Shown here piece by piece: positions 11,441 to 22,717 of a DNA stretch of 64,000 nt (its first letter is position 1; every line of letters begins with the position of its first letter). This DNA comes from Ailanthus altissimus (lineage: Eukaryota > Streptophyta > Magnoliopsida > Sapindales > Simaroubaceae): NCBI GenBank assembly GCA_946807835.1, contig OX327684.1:31370501-31434500 (forward strand), written 5' to 3'. The position numbers were made by a program, and so were the translations under genes. Below the pieces are notes generated by a model. It did not search any database. It was not told the origin of the DNA and was given only the letters and a program-made list of their open reading frames with translations.

Positions 11441-12761
11441 AAAAATTCTATTAAGCTAAAATTATCTTAAATTTTCATTAAGTTGGAAAAACAAACAATT
11501 TAAATGATTAAACAAATTACATTAAGCCATCTTCATCGTTAAGCCAAAAAAGAAGAAGAAACTTTTGAATAAATCAGACTCATTTATACTAAAAAATAAA
11601 TAAATTAATGTTTTTTTTGTTAGAAATTAGACGATGCTCACGTAGCTAGTAGGATCTGTTGTTAATCTCCATTTACATCAGCAATGAACTTTTCTTTTTT
11701 TTTAAAAGGTTCAGATGAAAGTGAAAAATCTCTCATATTAAACACCAATCTTTTATGTCTACAACTAATTGATAAGGAGGCATCACTAGCCAAAACAATT
11801 GAAAGTCCTACCACTAAAATCAAACCTCAAATATAACGTTACAATCAAAGTGCCTAAACCATTAAAACTAGGATTATCAATACTGAAATGACTATAATAT
11901 CTTTCTGCTCTTGATGCTCAAGTTTAGAGAAAATTGTATTTTAAGTATTTTTGGTGAATGTGTAAATAATGAGAAATAAATGAAGAAATCTTTTCTTTTT
12001 GATGGAATTTGGAGAGAAATATTAAATTTCCTCCAAAATCTGCCGTTGAAATGATTCTATCGTTTTTTATTATTGGTTCTTATTCGAAGATGGATTAATG
12101 GCCAATAACTTATCTTTGTGGACCCGATCAATGATGTTTTGATTTGTTTGGTACGTATTCTCCGCCACCTTCTTTATCACAAGTTATTTCATAACTTGAG
12201 AGCGGACAGGTGGTATTGAATGACTGGACCAACAGAATTTGGTTCCAACTCCAAAATTTAAAGTTTGGCATTGGCAGAGCAATTGAGGTGCCTAATCAAG
12301 ACTCAAGAGAGGGAGGGAGCTAGGCGCAAATGCCCAAAAAGAGGGTGGATGTTTTGTTCAGAGGAAAAAGAAAAACTAAAGTTGAGACAGCTTTGTTCAG
12401 ATTATGTGGAGAAGAGCATTGACGAGTGTGTTGTGTTCATAAACACAACAACTTAGACAAGTAAATGGTCGTGATCTTAAAAGATAAAAGGTCTCCAAGT
12501 ACAACATATATATACTACTTTAGAAGCCCAACTCGCCTGGGCTTCCATTTCACAGCCACTACGCCTCTTATATGACGGAACTCGTGTTCATTTGGATCGC
12601 TCCATTTGATAGGCTCAACCTTGGTGCAACAAACATGAGAATTTAGTAGGTTATATAATCCTCGAATATGGACAATTTGAGTCTTCAATGTCAGCCCAAT
12701 ATTGATCAACTTTAAGTTTACAAATTCAATAAAATGGAATTTTCAAACCTATTAACTCACT
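11441..12761. other. Spacer without supported gene
   Basis: AT-rich to mixed sequence. A 63-codon frame at 12265-12456 opens only with a TTG codon and has no recognisable product. The segment 12515-12709 is less AT-rich and may be a fragment of an unplaced repeat, but I found no second copy here. Confidence 0.4.
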
Positions 12762-13123
12762 TAGGCTGAATAAAATTGGTTCGGTTTGATTTTTAAATTT
12801 TTAATTCGATCGATTAGTTTTTATTTAATTTTTTTTGGCAATTGATAGGTTTACATTAGATAGACTTTTGACATTTAATTATTTATTTTGGTTCAGTTTT
12901 CAGTTTCGGTTCTATTTTTAAGTTGTCACATATATTTATATATATATATATATATTAAAAAATTGGTTTCAATTCAAAAGTCTAAAATTACAAATCAAAC
13001 TAAATTTTTAATTTTATAAAATATATAATTGAAAATTAAATTAATTAAGACAAAATTAAACTGAATTGGACCAGTTCGATTCTCTTGGTCCAATTCAATT
13101 GCCTAATTTTCTACCCACCCCTA
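12762..13123. mobile_element. hAT-type MITE with 8-bp target duplication
   Basis: A 362-bp non-coding insertion flanked by perfect 8-bp direct repeats AACTCACT (12754-12761 and 13124-13131). It starts TAGGCTGAATAAAATTGG and, on the other strand, TAGGGGTGGGTAGAAAATT, giving short imperfect terminal inverted repeats beginning TAGG. An 8-bp duplication is the hallmark of hAT transposition. The interior repeats phrases like tcggtttgatt and attggaccagttcg. It has no coding capacity and would have depended on a transposase elsewhere. Confidence 0.75.
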
Positions 13124-13131
13124 AACTCACT

Positions 13132-14873
13132 TACTTACACTTTGTTGTGTTTCCCATTTGAATCTTATCTATTTTCTCTAAATTAAGAGTATTTATCACC
13201 CCTATATAACTTGTCCCGCCAAAATAATATTTTGACATTAGTGGGTTAAATGATGGAACATAGAAATTCCAAGGTATAAATATGTCAAAGTCGTCACACC
13301 AAGAAAAGATAGAGCTTACCAAACAAGAGATTTCAAGTACCATATTCACAAATTCTAGAATCTTCATCACTAGATCATTGCAGCTAATTCACGATTTTGA
13401 AAATGCAGTTACACTAACTTAAGAACTAATAAACCATATATAATATGCTTTATAAGGAATAAGAAGAGAAATTTAAGGGAATGCGGTACCACTAGGTTAA
13501 AAATAAGAATAGTTTAGGTGTTAAGAAGCATTACATGTTAACCATCCAAGGTGGATGTATCAGTATTTTTTTTGCAATTTTATGAAGATTATTTTGAAGA
13601 ATTTGTCCATTCCCACCTAAGAAAATTGAAAAAAAATAAAAATAATAAGTGAGAAAAATTCTAAACAACCTCTATCAGAATTAACAAAGATTAAACATAG
13701 AGATGGAGAAAAAGGGAAAAAAAAACCCTTCCTCGGTTAAACTTAAATCAATCTATAAGCATCAAAGAAGACAACCAATAGTATTAGATTTTTCGAAAAC
13801 AACATTTTCGTGTTATTGCATGAAAATGCTCTGAGCTGCAAATCTACATATTCTTCGTAAGTATATAGCAGAATATTCTCTCTGCTGCTGTTAATAGAAA
13901 AATGTACCTGGAGCTTGATAATGCTTGTGTGGATCAAACAAACTGAATGGTAAATATGACAGCAAAAGAGAAAAACAGAAGACGAGGAGGTTCATTTTCA
14001 TCTTCTTTGCAACTAGACAACAATTTACTTCGTGCTCTTGAATGACTGCCGAACCTTAATGATGAAAATCTATGTCCACCCATCACGTACATCACTCGAA
14101 CGAGCTAATGTTGAATGATCGGTACCGTACATCATCCCCAATAACAAAGACAGCACAATCACTATTGAAGGAATCCTCAACCACTTCAGGCTCTTTCAAA
14201 GAATTCTCTTTTGAACTTGAGCTTATTACTCTCGATTCATAGTTATAAAGGATTGCGACAGTGTTTTTGTTCGAAGCCGAGTGCCTCGAGCTTTAAAATT
14301 AGGCTAGGGAATTTGGAGGTTTTGCCAAAATTAGAGTATTTGATGCAACAAGGACAAGTACTTGAAAGGTTGCCACAGAAGTTTTGTCTCCGTTTGGACA
14401 AAAGAAATGGATCTGACTTGACTAGTGAAAACTTCTTCATGGACAAGGGATCAAATTAGGTTTTCTTACAGATGTCGGGTTCTCTCTACCGGAATTAGGA
14501 TTTATATGAGGTAATTAAATAAGGAGACAACCTTATTTAATTAAATAAAGGATCCCATAATCCTAAACCGATCTTACAAATTTGTCTGCGTAGAAATTGA
14601 TTTCTTATAAAGTTCTCTCTACAGAAAAAAAAAGGTTTTTTTATGACAACTTTTTATTGAAAATTAGTAGTATTAGAAGTGGTTTATTGATCTGAGATTT
14701 TTGAGACTGAGAACGCGAGACGAGAGAAGATAAGTAAAGCAGATGTGTTTAATTTTGCTAAAGTTTTTGTTCACTAATCGGTGATGTATCATTAAGTCAT
14801 TTGTGACTACCAATTTAGCCAGCAAAACGGGTCGCAAAAAATGAACTAGGTAATAAATTATTATATTCATGTT
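13132..14873. other. Spacer without supported gene
   Basis: Several frames of 60-80 codons on both strands (for example 13131-13370 and 14211-14459) overlap one another, show no domain I recognise and lack plausible exon partners. I regard the stretch as intergenic. Confidence 0.4.
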
Positions 14874-15066
14874 TATTTTTAGTACTAAAAATTTGCTTTA
14901 CTCATTCTTTCCTTAGTATTAACTATTAAGTTTGAAAAAACCAACAGAAACGTAACTATATTTTTGTATTTTTAGTACTAAAAATTTGCTTTACTCATTC
15001 TTTCCTTAGTATTAACTATTAAGTTTGAAAAAACCAACAGAAACGTAACTATATTTTTGTATTTTT
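14874..15066. repeat. Two-copy 93-bp direct tandem duplication
   Basis: The segment beginning tttttagtactaaaaattt at about 14876 is repeated 93 bases later with essentially no differences across the whole unit, followed by a partial third start (tatttttagt). The near-identity implies a recent duplication or an assembly artefact. Confidence 0.85.
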
Positions 15067-15069
15067 AGT

Positions 15070-16424
15070 TAGTTATTACGTTTTAATTAGGTGGATAAGT
15101 ATAATTATCGTTTTCTACAGGAATGTCTCGTTTACCTCGTTAATAAATTATTTAACTACTAAAAACTCTCCTTTAGTTTATCCCATTCCTACTTTTGAGA
15201 ACCATTCATTCCCCCTCTATGAGAAGGTACCTTTCCGTGCTTGCTCATTAATGATTACCTGAATAAGTTTTTTGACGCCTAAAATAAGAAAAATTTATAC
15301 GGACTAATTAACATCTTATTTCTCTTAACCGAGCCCGACCATGTAATCCTATTTTACTGAAGGAATTTATTTTTGGTTGATTTCGTACGAGGGATTTCAG
15401 TATATGCTGAAGAAATTAAAATGAATAGGACATTTCCAACAAAAAATTTATCCATGGTCATATAATTTAGAATAATTGAATTATCCGTTTCTAATACGTT
15501 CAATACTAAGTGACTTGGGCGTTTTTCTCTCCTCACATTAAACCAATTATGCACTGGCTGGTAACCACGGGGCTAAATAAGGTTGTTTTCTCGACGTAAC
15601 TCATAGTTAGTGGCTAAAACTGTTGTCCCCATTAAAAAATATTACAAAAACCAAACACCAAACACCATCTCCATGAGCTTCTGTAGTTTTGTCAAACAAC
15701 GGGGACACCGTTGAAGCTTATCTACTTACAAATTTATATTGCTGAAAAAAATAAAGATCATAAATTATAAAATTAGGGGCAAATCATTAAAATGAAAAGC
15801 AAAAATAATAAGTGAACCCAATTGGATGGGCCAAGCATTAGTGGGTTGCCTAGTTGGAACACCAATGGTGTTCCCATAATGGACCGACCCATTTGTTTTT
15901 TGGACCCATAACAAGCAAATAATTGGATAAGACTAATATCGATGAGTGTCTAAGTACCTTTCTTGCTTAGCTTATCCGGGGGCGTATAAAATAAAAAGGT
16001 CAACGTTGAGGGATCAGCTAAGCAACTTCTACATCGTCTACCTACTTTCTTAAATTAAATTAACAATTTTGGAGACGTTCAGCTCAAAATTGTCAGGGAA
16101 GACTTATCAACCGCAGTTTTAAGTCAACAGTAGAATGTGACCATTCCATTAAATTAGTCATAAGTTTAAACACTCGTCAATTGGAGATTAAAAACGTCTT
16201 AATCGTAAGTTTGGTTTGAAACGCGCTCTATCGGCTCTCCCAAGTTTCAACGGTGGCTGGCTATATATCATAGGGATAGCAGAACAAGTGGGTCTGAATT
16301 AGCATGCAATATTATTAGCACCAGCAAAACAATCGAAAAGAAAAATGGTTGATTCCGGAATATAACCGAACATAGATCTACGTGTCATAAAAAAATTAAT
16401 ATTCAATATATTATTTATTATAAT
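15070..16424. other. Spacer without supported gene
   Basis: Mixed AT-rich sequence with only short frames. No RNA gene, repeat pair or coding exon was recognised. Confidence 0.4.
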
Positions 16425-17220
16425 TGTCGGGGGTTGTTAAAAAATTGGTGATTCAATAATTTTAGTTAAACAAGAATTGAAATAAATATTAAAGTAGAGA
16501 GTCACACTAAGTTTAGAATATGTGGGATATGTATGGAGAAGTTTAAGACGAGTGAGACACGAATGGGGAAGTGAAACGGAACTCGAAGATACAAAGGAAG
16601 CGAAGAAAACGCGTGAGTTGCGTACAGGGCTGAACACTGCAGCATCCAGGATAGCAACCCAGCGCCGCGGCACCAGACGCATCAGAAGTCCGTTTTGGTT
16701 CGAGATTTCAAGTTTTGAACTTCCAAAACAAGTGAACTCTTACTCCAACAAGGAATAGGGTTAGTAGGCACGAAACACACCCTATATAAACATTTGTAAA
16801 CTTTTTAGTTGAGATTAAGCATTAAGAGACTCTAAAAGAGGGGGAAAAACTAAGTAGACACTAAGTGTTTGTGTACGTTAGGGTGAAACCGTCGTTTGGG
16901 TGATCATTATTCGTAGTAGAATAAGAGTTCGCTAAACGTTTATATCCTTTTGAGAGTTCTTTAGATTAAATTTTTCTTGTAATATTTCTAGGGAGTTATA
17001 ATAAGGGAGGTTAAAATCTTTGAATTCATCGTGGACGTAAACAATTGATCGAACCACGTAAAATTGTGTTTTGCTCTTTTATTTTTTATTTTAAATTTTT
17101 ATTATTTTATTTTATTAATAAATTATTTTACTGCATAAAAAATTAAAATTTTAAATTAATCTTAAAAGTTTTTGGTTAAACATAACTTTGAAATAAAAAA
17201 AAAGGGTGTTTCCCTCAACA
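16425..17220 (+). mobile_element. Probable solo LTR (796 bp)
   Basis: The segment begins TGTCGGGGG and ends CCCTCAACA, which are imperfect inverted ends of the LTR type (TG...CA). It carries a TATA-like ctatataaac near 16780 followed by about 400 bp of leader-like sequence. It also contains the phrase gaaccacgtaaaattgtgtt, usual near the ends of plant copia LTRs. No coding region or partner LTR is adjacent and no matching target duplication was found, so this is a solo LTR or a truncated end. An open frame at 16437-16758 lies wholly inside it and is not a gene. Confidence 0.5.
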
Positions 17221-17671
17221 GTCAGTATAAATGAACTGAAACTTCCAACTTTTTAAAGCTGGATTTGACAATCATTCCAATACCTTTTCCATGATTTGTA
17301 CTTCAATCAACTAGTGTTTCTATCGGAGCATTATTCGGTTTCAGTTAATTTCTTTTTAATAAATAACAAAATTTTAATAAATCTTAAAAATATCCAATCC
17401 AAATCCAATTTCATCCGATTTTAAAAAATCAGACTTTTTCTTTTTTAACCTTCAAAATATAAAAAAAAATCCGATTTTTTAAACGTATTACTGTACCAAA
17501 TACTGAGGCATTAAACGAGACGATCGTTTTATATAAAGTGTGCAGCGGTTTCTGACGAGCACTAGACGAGTCTAGATTTACCACGACCGTCCAAATCAGT
17601 GGGGCCCCCCACGTTAGGAATCTTGCGGTCCTCATGCAACTGGTAACGCGTCCTCGCGTAAACTAACAACG

Positions 17672-18064
17672 ACGTGTCATTTACTCAAAACACACTGGGT
17701 CTTTTCGTCTACTAACAGAAACTTTACGGATTCAAACTTCACCAACACATCAAGTGTGAACGCTCAAATAATAAAAAAAAAAATGCCGTAAGGGTTTTAA
17801 ACTCCCCAAAGTGCCCCTAATAGCACATTTAACCCCATATATACCCCGGCATTTGTCAATAAAGTCAACTTGACAACTCATCAATGGAAGGTACAAGAAG
17901 GACGAAGGTGCCATTTTCGAGGAAATAGCCCTTGCCAAAGTTCAAAGGTCACGCGTCAACCTAAAAACATTCACGTGTCCGTCAAGCTAAGCTTTGGTTT
18001 CTTAATTCTCGCTTGTGTGATCAACAGATTCCCAAATCATCATATGGCACTCGACCCACACGTG
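17672..18064 (+). promoter_or_regulatory. ABRE/G-box cluster upstream of the PP2C gene
   Basis: Three ACGTGTC cores occur within 400 bp: 17672-17678, within CACGTG at 17972-17977, and within ACACGTGTCC around 18059-18064. ACGTGTC is the core bound by bZIP factors of the ABF/AREB group in abscisic-acid and stress responses. The cluster lies 230-620 bp upstream of the predicted start codon. Actual inducibility is an inference. Confidence 0.5.
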
Positions 18065-18295
18065 TCCACTAGCCAAAATACTTTTACCTGTAGTCACCGG
18101 TTACCGGTCTCACAAGCCCTCACCCTATATGTTCCAGCTCAAGTCCACGGCCTTCAAAGTTTTGATCAATTCCGCGAAAATTACAACGCCGTAAACGACA
18201 GAGAAAAAAAAAAACAGAACAGTTTTGTTTATTTTTTTATTTAATTTTGGTAAGTTCGGATCTTGAGAGATTTGAAGAGATATTTGGATTGGTGG

Positions 18296-20484
18296 ATGGT
18301 AAATGATTTTTGCAAGATGGTAGCTGAACCGGAGATTGTTTGTTTGCAACAGAGCGTGGCTGTGTTGGATGTTAACCGCTATTTTGGTAAAGGGAACAAA
18401 ATTGAAGAGGTTCAAGATATTGTTAGGGTTTCACCGCCGGTTTCTCCGAAAAGTTTTAATCAAGTTCGTGTTTCGGAGTCTATTACAACCGATTTACCCA
18501 GCTTTCAAGTGGTTAGTTTCTTTTTCTTTTCTTTTTTAAAAATTTTTTTTTTTTAGATATTTTTGAGTTAGGTTAGCTTCTTTTTTCTTTTCTAAAGATA
18601 TTTTGTGAGGTATGATTGCTTTTTGGTTGATTAGATCAGTTTGTTGCTTTGAGATCGAAGATCGAATTGATTTTTGGCTACCGGTTGACTTGAACAACTT
18701 AATTATGCTCTTGTTAAGCTATTGTTATGATGTAGTTTCTTGCTGAAGCGTGAACTGTAATAAAATTCAATCGATCTTCTTGGTGATCCCTTCTTGTAAA
18801 GGGTTTGGTCTGTTAATTTTTAACAAATATTTGATATGACAATTTTTCTGGAAGGATTACCCTGGTAGAGGTTAGTTAGAAACTAAGGTAACTAATGTAT
18901 CTTGTAACGACAGCTGATTGCGTAGTTATGCTTGTCTTCAGTTCATTAGTTGGGAAAGTTGGATTTTTTTTTGAGTATCTAGGTTTTAGGTATCTGATTC
19001 TTTCATTATAAGATCGCAAACTAACTTTTAATTATGCATAATTAGTGTTTTGTTTGTTTGCGCAAATCCATATTTCTCATCCATGTGACTGGCCATAATA
19101 GGGACTGTTAATATGATTATTACCATGTGAAAAGATAAGATCTTAATTCTCATCATTGTGAGCTTGGAATTATGTATACCTTTGCATGATTAGTTTATAG
19201 GAGAGTTACTACAAATTACTTTGACAACTGTGTCCATGTGATTTTTGAATTGTAAATTAATGTCAGATTACTTTTTTGTTTTAGGATATAAAACCCGTCG
19301 AAAAGATTCCAGATGTGAGTCTTGAATCTGCTGTCCTGCAATTTGTCCCCAGCATTCGATCTGGAAGTTTTGCTGACATTGGCCCCCGTAGGTACATGGA
19401 AGATGAGCATATACGAATAGATGATCTTTCTTCTCACCTGGGAAACTGCTTCAAGTTTCCCAAGCCAAGTGCATTTTATGGGGTAATTAACCTTTCTGGG
19501 TACTATTGTTTCTAGCTCATTTTGATGTTATTGTCTGTTGTATAACTAATTGACATTAGATATGTCATTAGGTTTTTGATGGTCATGGAGGTCCTGAAGC
19601 AGCTGCATATATCAGGAAAAATGTAATTAGGTTTCTTTTTGAAGATGCTAATTTCCCAGAGTCTTCCGAAGAAGATGATGTTTTCTTGGAAGGGGTTGAA
19701 AACTGCATTCGGAAGGCATATCTGCTGGCTGACCTAGCTTTGGCAGATGACTGCAGCGTGAGCAGCTGCTCTGGGACAACAGCCCTTACTGCTATGATTT
19801 TTGGAAGGTAATTTCATTCTTTTGAACTTTGAACCCCTTAGCCCTCCATGCATTTTAGTTAGATTACCTTGTCCTCTCTTCTTTCTTGTCTCTCTTGCTG
19901 ACAAATCCTGTATTCTTGTTCTGTCTAGGCTTTTGATGGTGGCCAATGCTGGTGATTGCCGAGCAGTTCTCTGCCGCAAGGGAGAGGCAATTGACATGTC
20001 TCAAGACCACAGACCTATATATCCATTAGAACGAAGGCGGGTTGAAGAGTTGGGTGGGTTTGTCGATGATGGGTATCTCAACGGGGTTTTATCAGTTTCC
20101 CGAGCCTTGGGGGATTGGGACATGAAGCTCCCTCGGGGTTCTCCTTCACCTCTCATAGCAGAGCCTGAGTTCCGACAGTTAGTTTTAACAGAAGATGACG
20201 AGTTTCTCATCATTGGGTGTGATGGAATCTGGGATGTCATGTCAAGTCAGCATGCGGTTAGCCTTGTGCATCGAGGGCTGCGGCGGCATGATGACCCTGA
20301 CAGATGTGCCAGGGACCTTGTTATGGAGGCCTTGCGCCGCAACACATTTGATAATCTCACTGTTATTATCGTATGCTTCACTTCCCTTGATCACAGGGAG
20401 CCATCACCTCAGCAACGGAGAATGAGGTGTTGCAGCCTGTCTGCAGAGGCTCTGTGCAGCCTGAAAAGCTTATTGGATGGTTAG
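18296..20484 (+). CDS. Protein phosphatase 2C (PP2C family), four exons
   Basis: This gene encodes a Mg/Mn-dependent Ser/Thr phosphatase. The exons I infer are 18296-18511, 19285-19482, 19572-19807 and 19929-20484, all with GT-AG junctions that keep phase, giving 401 residues. Start codons at 18296 and 18317 are both possible; the upstream in-frame codons begin with TTG. Residues 1-72 are a variable N-terminus. The catalytic domain follows: RRYMEDE (about 106-112), VFDGHGG (139-145) with metal-binding Asp141 and Gly142, SGTTA (about 205-209), NAGDCRA (about 223-229), LSVSRALGD (about 271-279), GCDGIWD (313-319) with metal-binding Asp315, and the final DNLTV (358-362). All motifs needed for activity are present. 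It resembles Arabidopsis PP2C49 and DBP1-like phosphatases from memory, not the ABI1 clade, and has no membrane segment. A role in signalling is likely; substrates are unknown. Confidence 0.92.
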
Positions 20485-21635
20485 TGCAAACTGCTGAATG
20501 TAAATAAAATTTCCCAATAAATCTCCTGATTAGGAGAGAATTTATACTGTTTCTGGCTGCTTCAGACAGATTCTAGAAAAAGCAGCTAGCAGTTTTGTAG
20601 GTGTTGTTTCCAATCCAATGCGGGTGAGTTCCTGGTTGGTGTAAATATTGGGACAGATGGTGGTGTAAAGATGGGTCCTATATTATTTTGTATAAAGTCA
20701 TTGTGGATTGTTTATAGCTAATGATCCAGGGTGGCTGCGCAAATATCGTCCATTTTTAGTTGTGACAGAGACTATCATACGTGTTCCATCTTAATTCTAA
20801 ATTTAATAAAATATTTCTTGCTTTTATTCCCTTGAAAAGATATTTGTAGAAAATTTTCTTACTCATTCGAGAGCTTAAATTGCACTGTTGCAGTTGTGCC
20901 AGCGAACTTATGCTATTGGGACGGTATGTATATTTTTGGCCGTTGGTACAACAGCGTAGCATAGCAGTCACTGCAGCAAGTCTGCAATGCAATACTCGTC
21001 TTCAAATATAATATAATGAAGATGAATATTTGATGTCCGAGGCTTTTGGATAGGGATTTATCTTTTGGAGAGGGAATTATTTAAAATTCAGTATTATATA
21101 TATGTAGGGAGTGTTGATAGTTAAAAAGAAAAAAAGAATGCGAGGCTCTCGGCTTGCTAAAATTAGTGATAAGGAGGGCAGTATTTCATTCCATGTACGT
21201 AGTTTTGATCAATTGATGTCATTAATTCTAAAATCAAACAATTAAACAGGTTTCAGAAGGGTAGTTAGTATCAGAATAAGATCCTAACAGATGGCATCCA
21301 ATCTACGCATATCTACTTTCCAAAAGGTTAGGTCAGTATCTCAACTCTCATCTCTCAAATAGTCAAGCTTTGTGGGCAGACTAATAACGCCCTTAATAGC
21401 AGTAGGTGCTATAAGGCACTAAGATATTTACGTTTGCCTCTTGCTCCTGCTGCTGCCATCCAATTAAAACAAATCTCTATGTTTCTGCTAGGGGACTAAT
21501 ATCTTTTTTTTTTTGGTTGAATTATATTTTGAGACCGCCGGAGTTGAAAAACATCTAATTTTCAGTTTTCTACGAGTTGTAATTTAGTTGAATAACCATT
21601 TATTTATTATCAAAGTCAGAGAAAAAAAATAATCG
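20485..21635. other. 3' UTR of PP2C and spacer
   Basis: The first few hundred bases are probably the PP2C 3' untranslated region. The rest is spacer with a run of t at about 21500. No further gene is supported. Confidence 0.4.
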
Positions 21636-22400
21636 TCATCCAGTGAGTAGATGGACAACAGCTAAAATATAATCATTAAGATCTTTGACGAATTGATCCC
21701 TCTCAGTAAGGGGAGAAATAAGTGGTGGTGGTGGTGGTATCCTGAACGATTGCTCATAGTCATACTCTTCAGCATGTTCTGGAACACTTTCATCAGAAGC
21801 CAAGGCTTCGGTAGCACTTTCAAGATCGTCAACACTTGCATCATATTTACGCCGACGTTCTCCAGGACAGCTCAATGTAGGTTTTTGGGGTATGTATGAC
21901 ATTTTATGGACGTTAAATTGATAAGAGATAGTTCCTAAACCTTTGAGATAAGCCGAGTCTGATTGAGGATCTGGAAGTACAGCATCTAGACCGAATTTGT
22001 GATTGTACGTTAGAGAACACACCTTTTACCAATCCGCAGGGAGGGGACTGAGTGAAAACAAAAACAGCAAGGTTAGAGAAGAGATGAACTTCTGCTGTGG
22101 GAGGTAACAAGTATCTAATATTGCATTTAAAGCAGTCCGTATCTGTTTAGTTGCAAGTGGAGCAAACTTGTTAAGACAACCTAAAGGGATGAACCATTGC
22201 GGTGGGATAAGCATCCCTTATTTCATTTATAGAGTTCTGCATCTGTTTTAATTGCAAGTATGATTAGTAGTAATTTAACGATGTTATCGACGAAAATATG
22301 CATCTTTTCAGTGTTTTGAGGCCAGCACTCTGGTAAGTCCAAAGCATCAGCAATATAAAAGAGAAGGTCAGGAGGAAAAGAGGAGCCTGATCAGACAGTT
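21636..22400 (-). pseudogene. Unidentified coding-like fragment, minus strand
   Basis: A 128-codon minus-strand frame (21636-22022) has a natural-looking composition: LDAVLPDPQSDSAYLKGLG, an acidic stretch SATEALASDESVPEHAEEYD and a polyproline run before the stop. Upstream, in other frames, are pieces such as LLFYIADALDLPECWP and HIFVDNIVKLLL (22260-22360), broken by stops. A short segment, cttgcaa-t-aaacagat and its surroundings, occurs twice (about 22090-22160 and 22210-22260). I do not recognise the family. It could be the last exon of a gene on the minus strand or, more likely given the frame breaks, a decayed copy of one. No function is proposed. Confidence 0.4.
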
Positions 22401-22717
22401 TGATTTATGGCAGGGTAAAATGTAGATTCTGTGAGAATCGTTCATTAATAGTTGCTGAAGGCCAGAAGGCCCCAGAAATTGAATATCAGAATATCCATGT
22501 TGACAACCAGCACTGTCTATATGAGTTTAATGTACTAAATTCAAAAGCAAAAGAACAGAAGTTAAATAAAAAAAAGATTTCGTGAGGCTTTTGTAATTTT
22601 ACAAGGTACAAAATACAATCAAAAGTTAAACAGAATCATCAACCACAGGGGAAAGGATTCAACATTAAAAAAAGAATTGGTTATCAAACACAAAGTTTGA
22701 TTACCCGATTGAGATCG

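Noticed and set aside
16522..16758. 78-codon frame with a charged, protein-like sequence
   Set aside because: It lies inside the probable solo LTR, overlaps another frame on the opposite strand, and matches no domain I know.
18263..18295. Extending the PP2C start upstream to 18263
   Set aside because: The codon is TTG; the first ATG in frame is 18296, with another at 18317.
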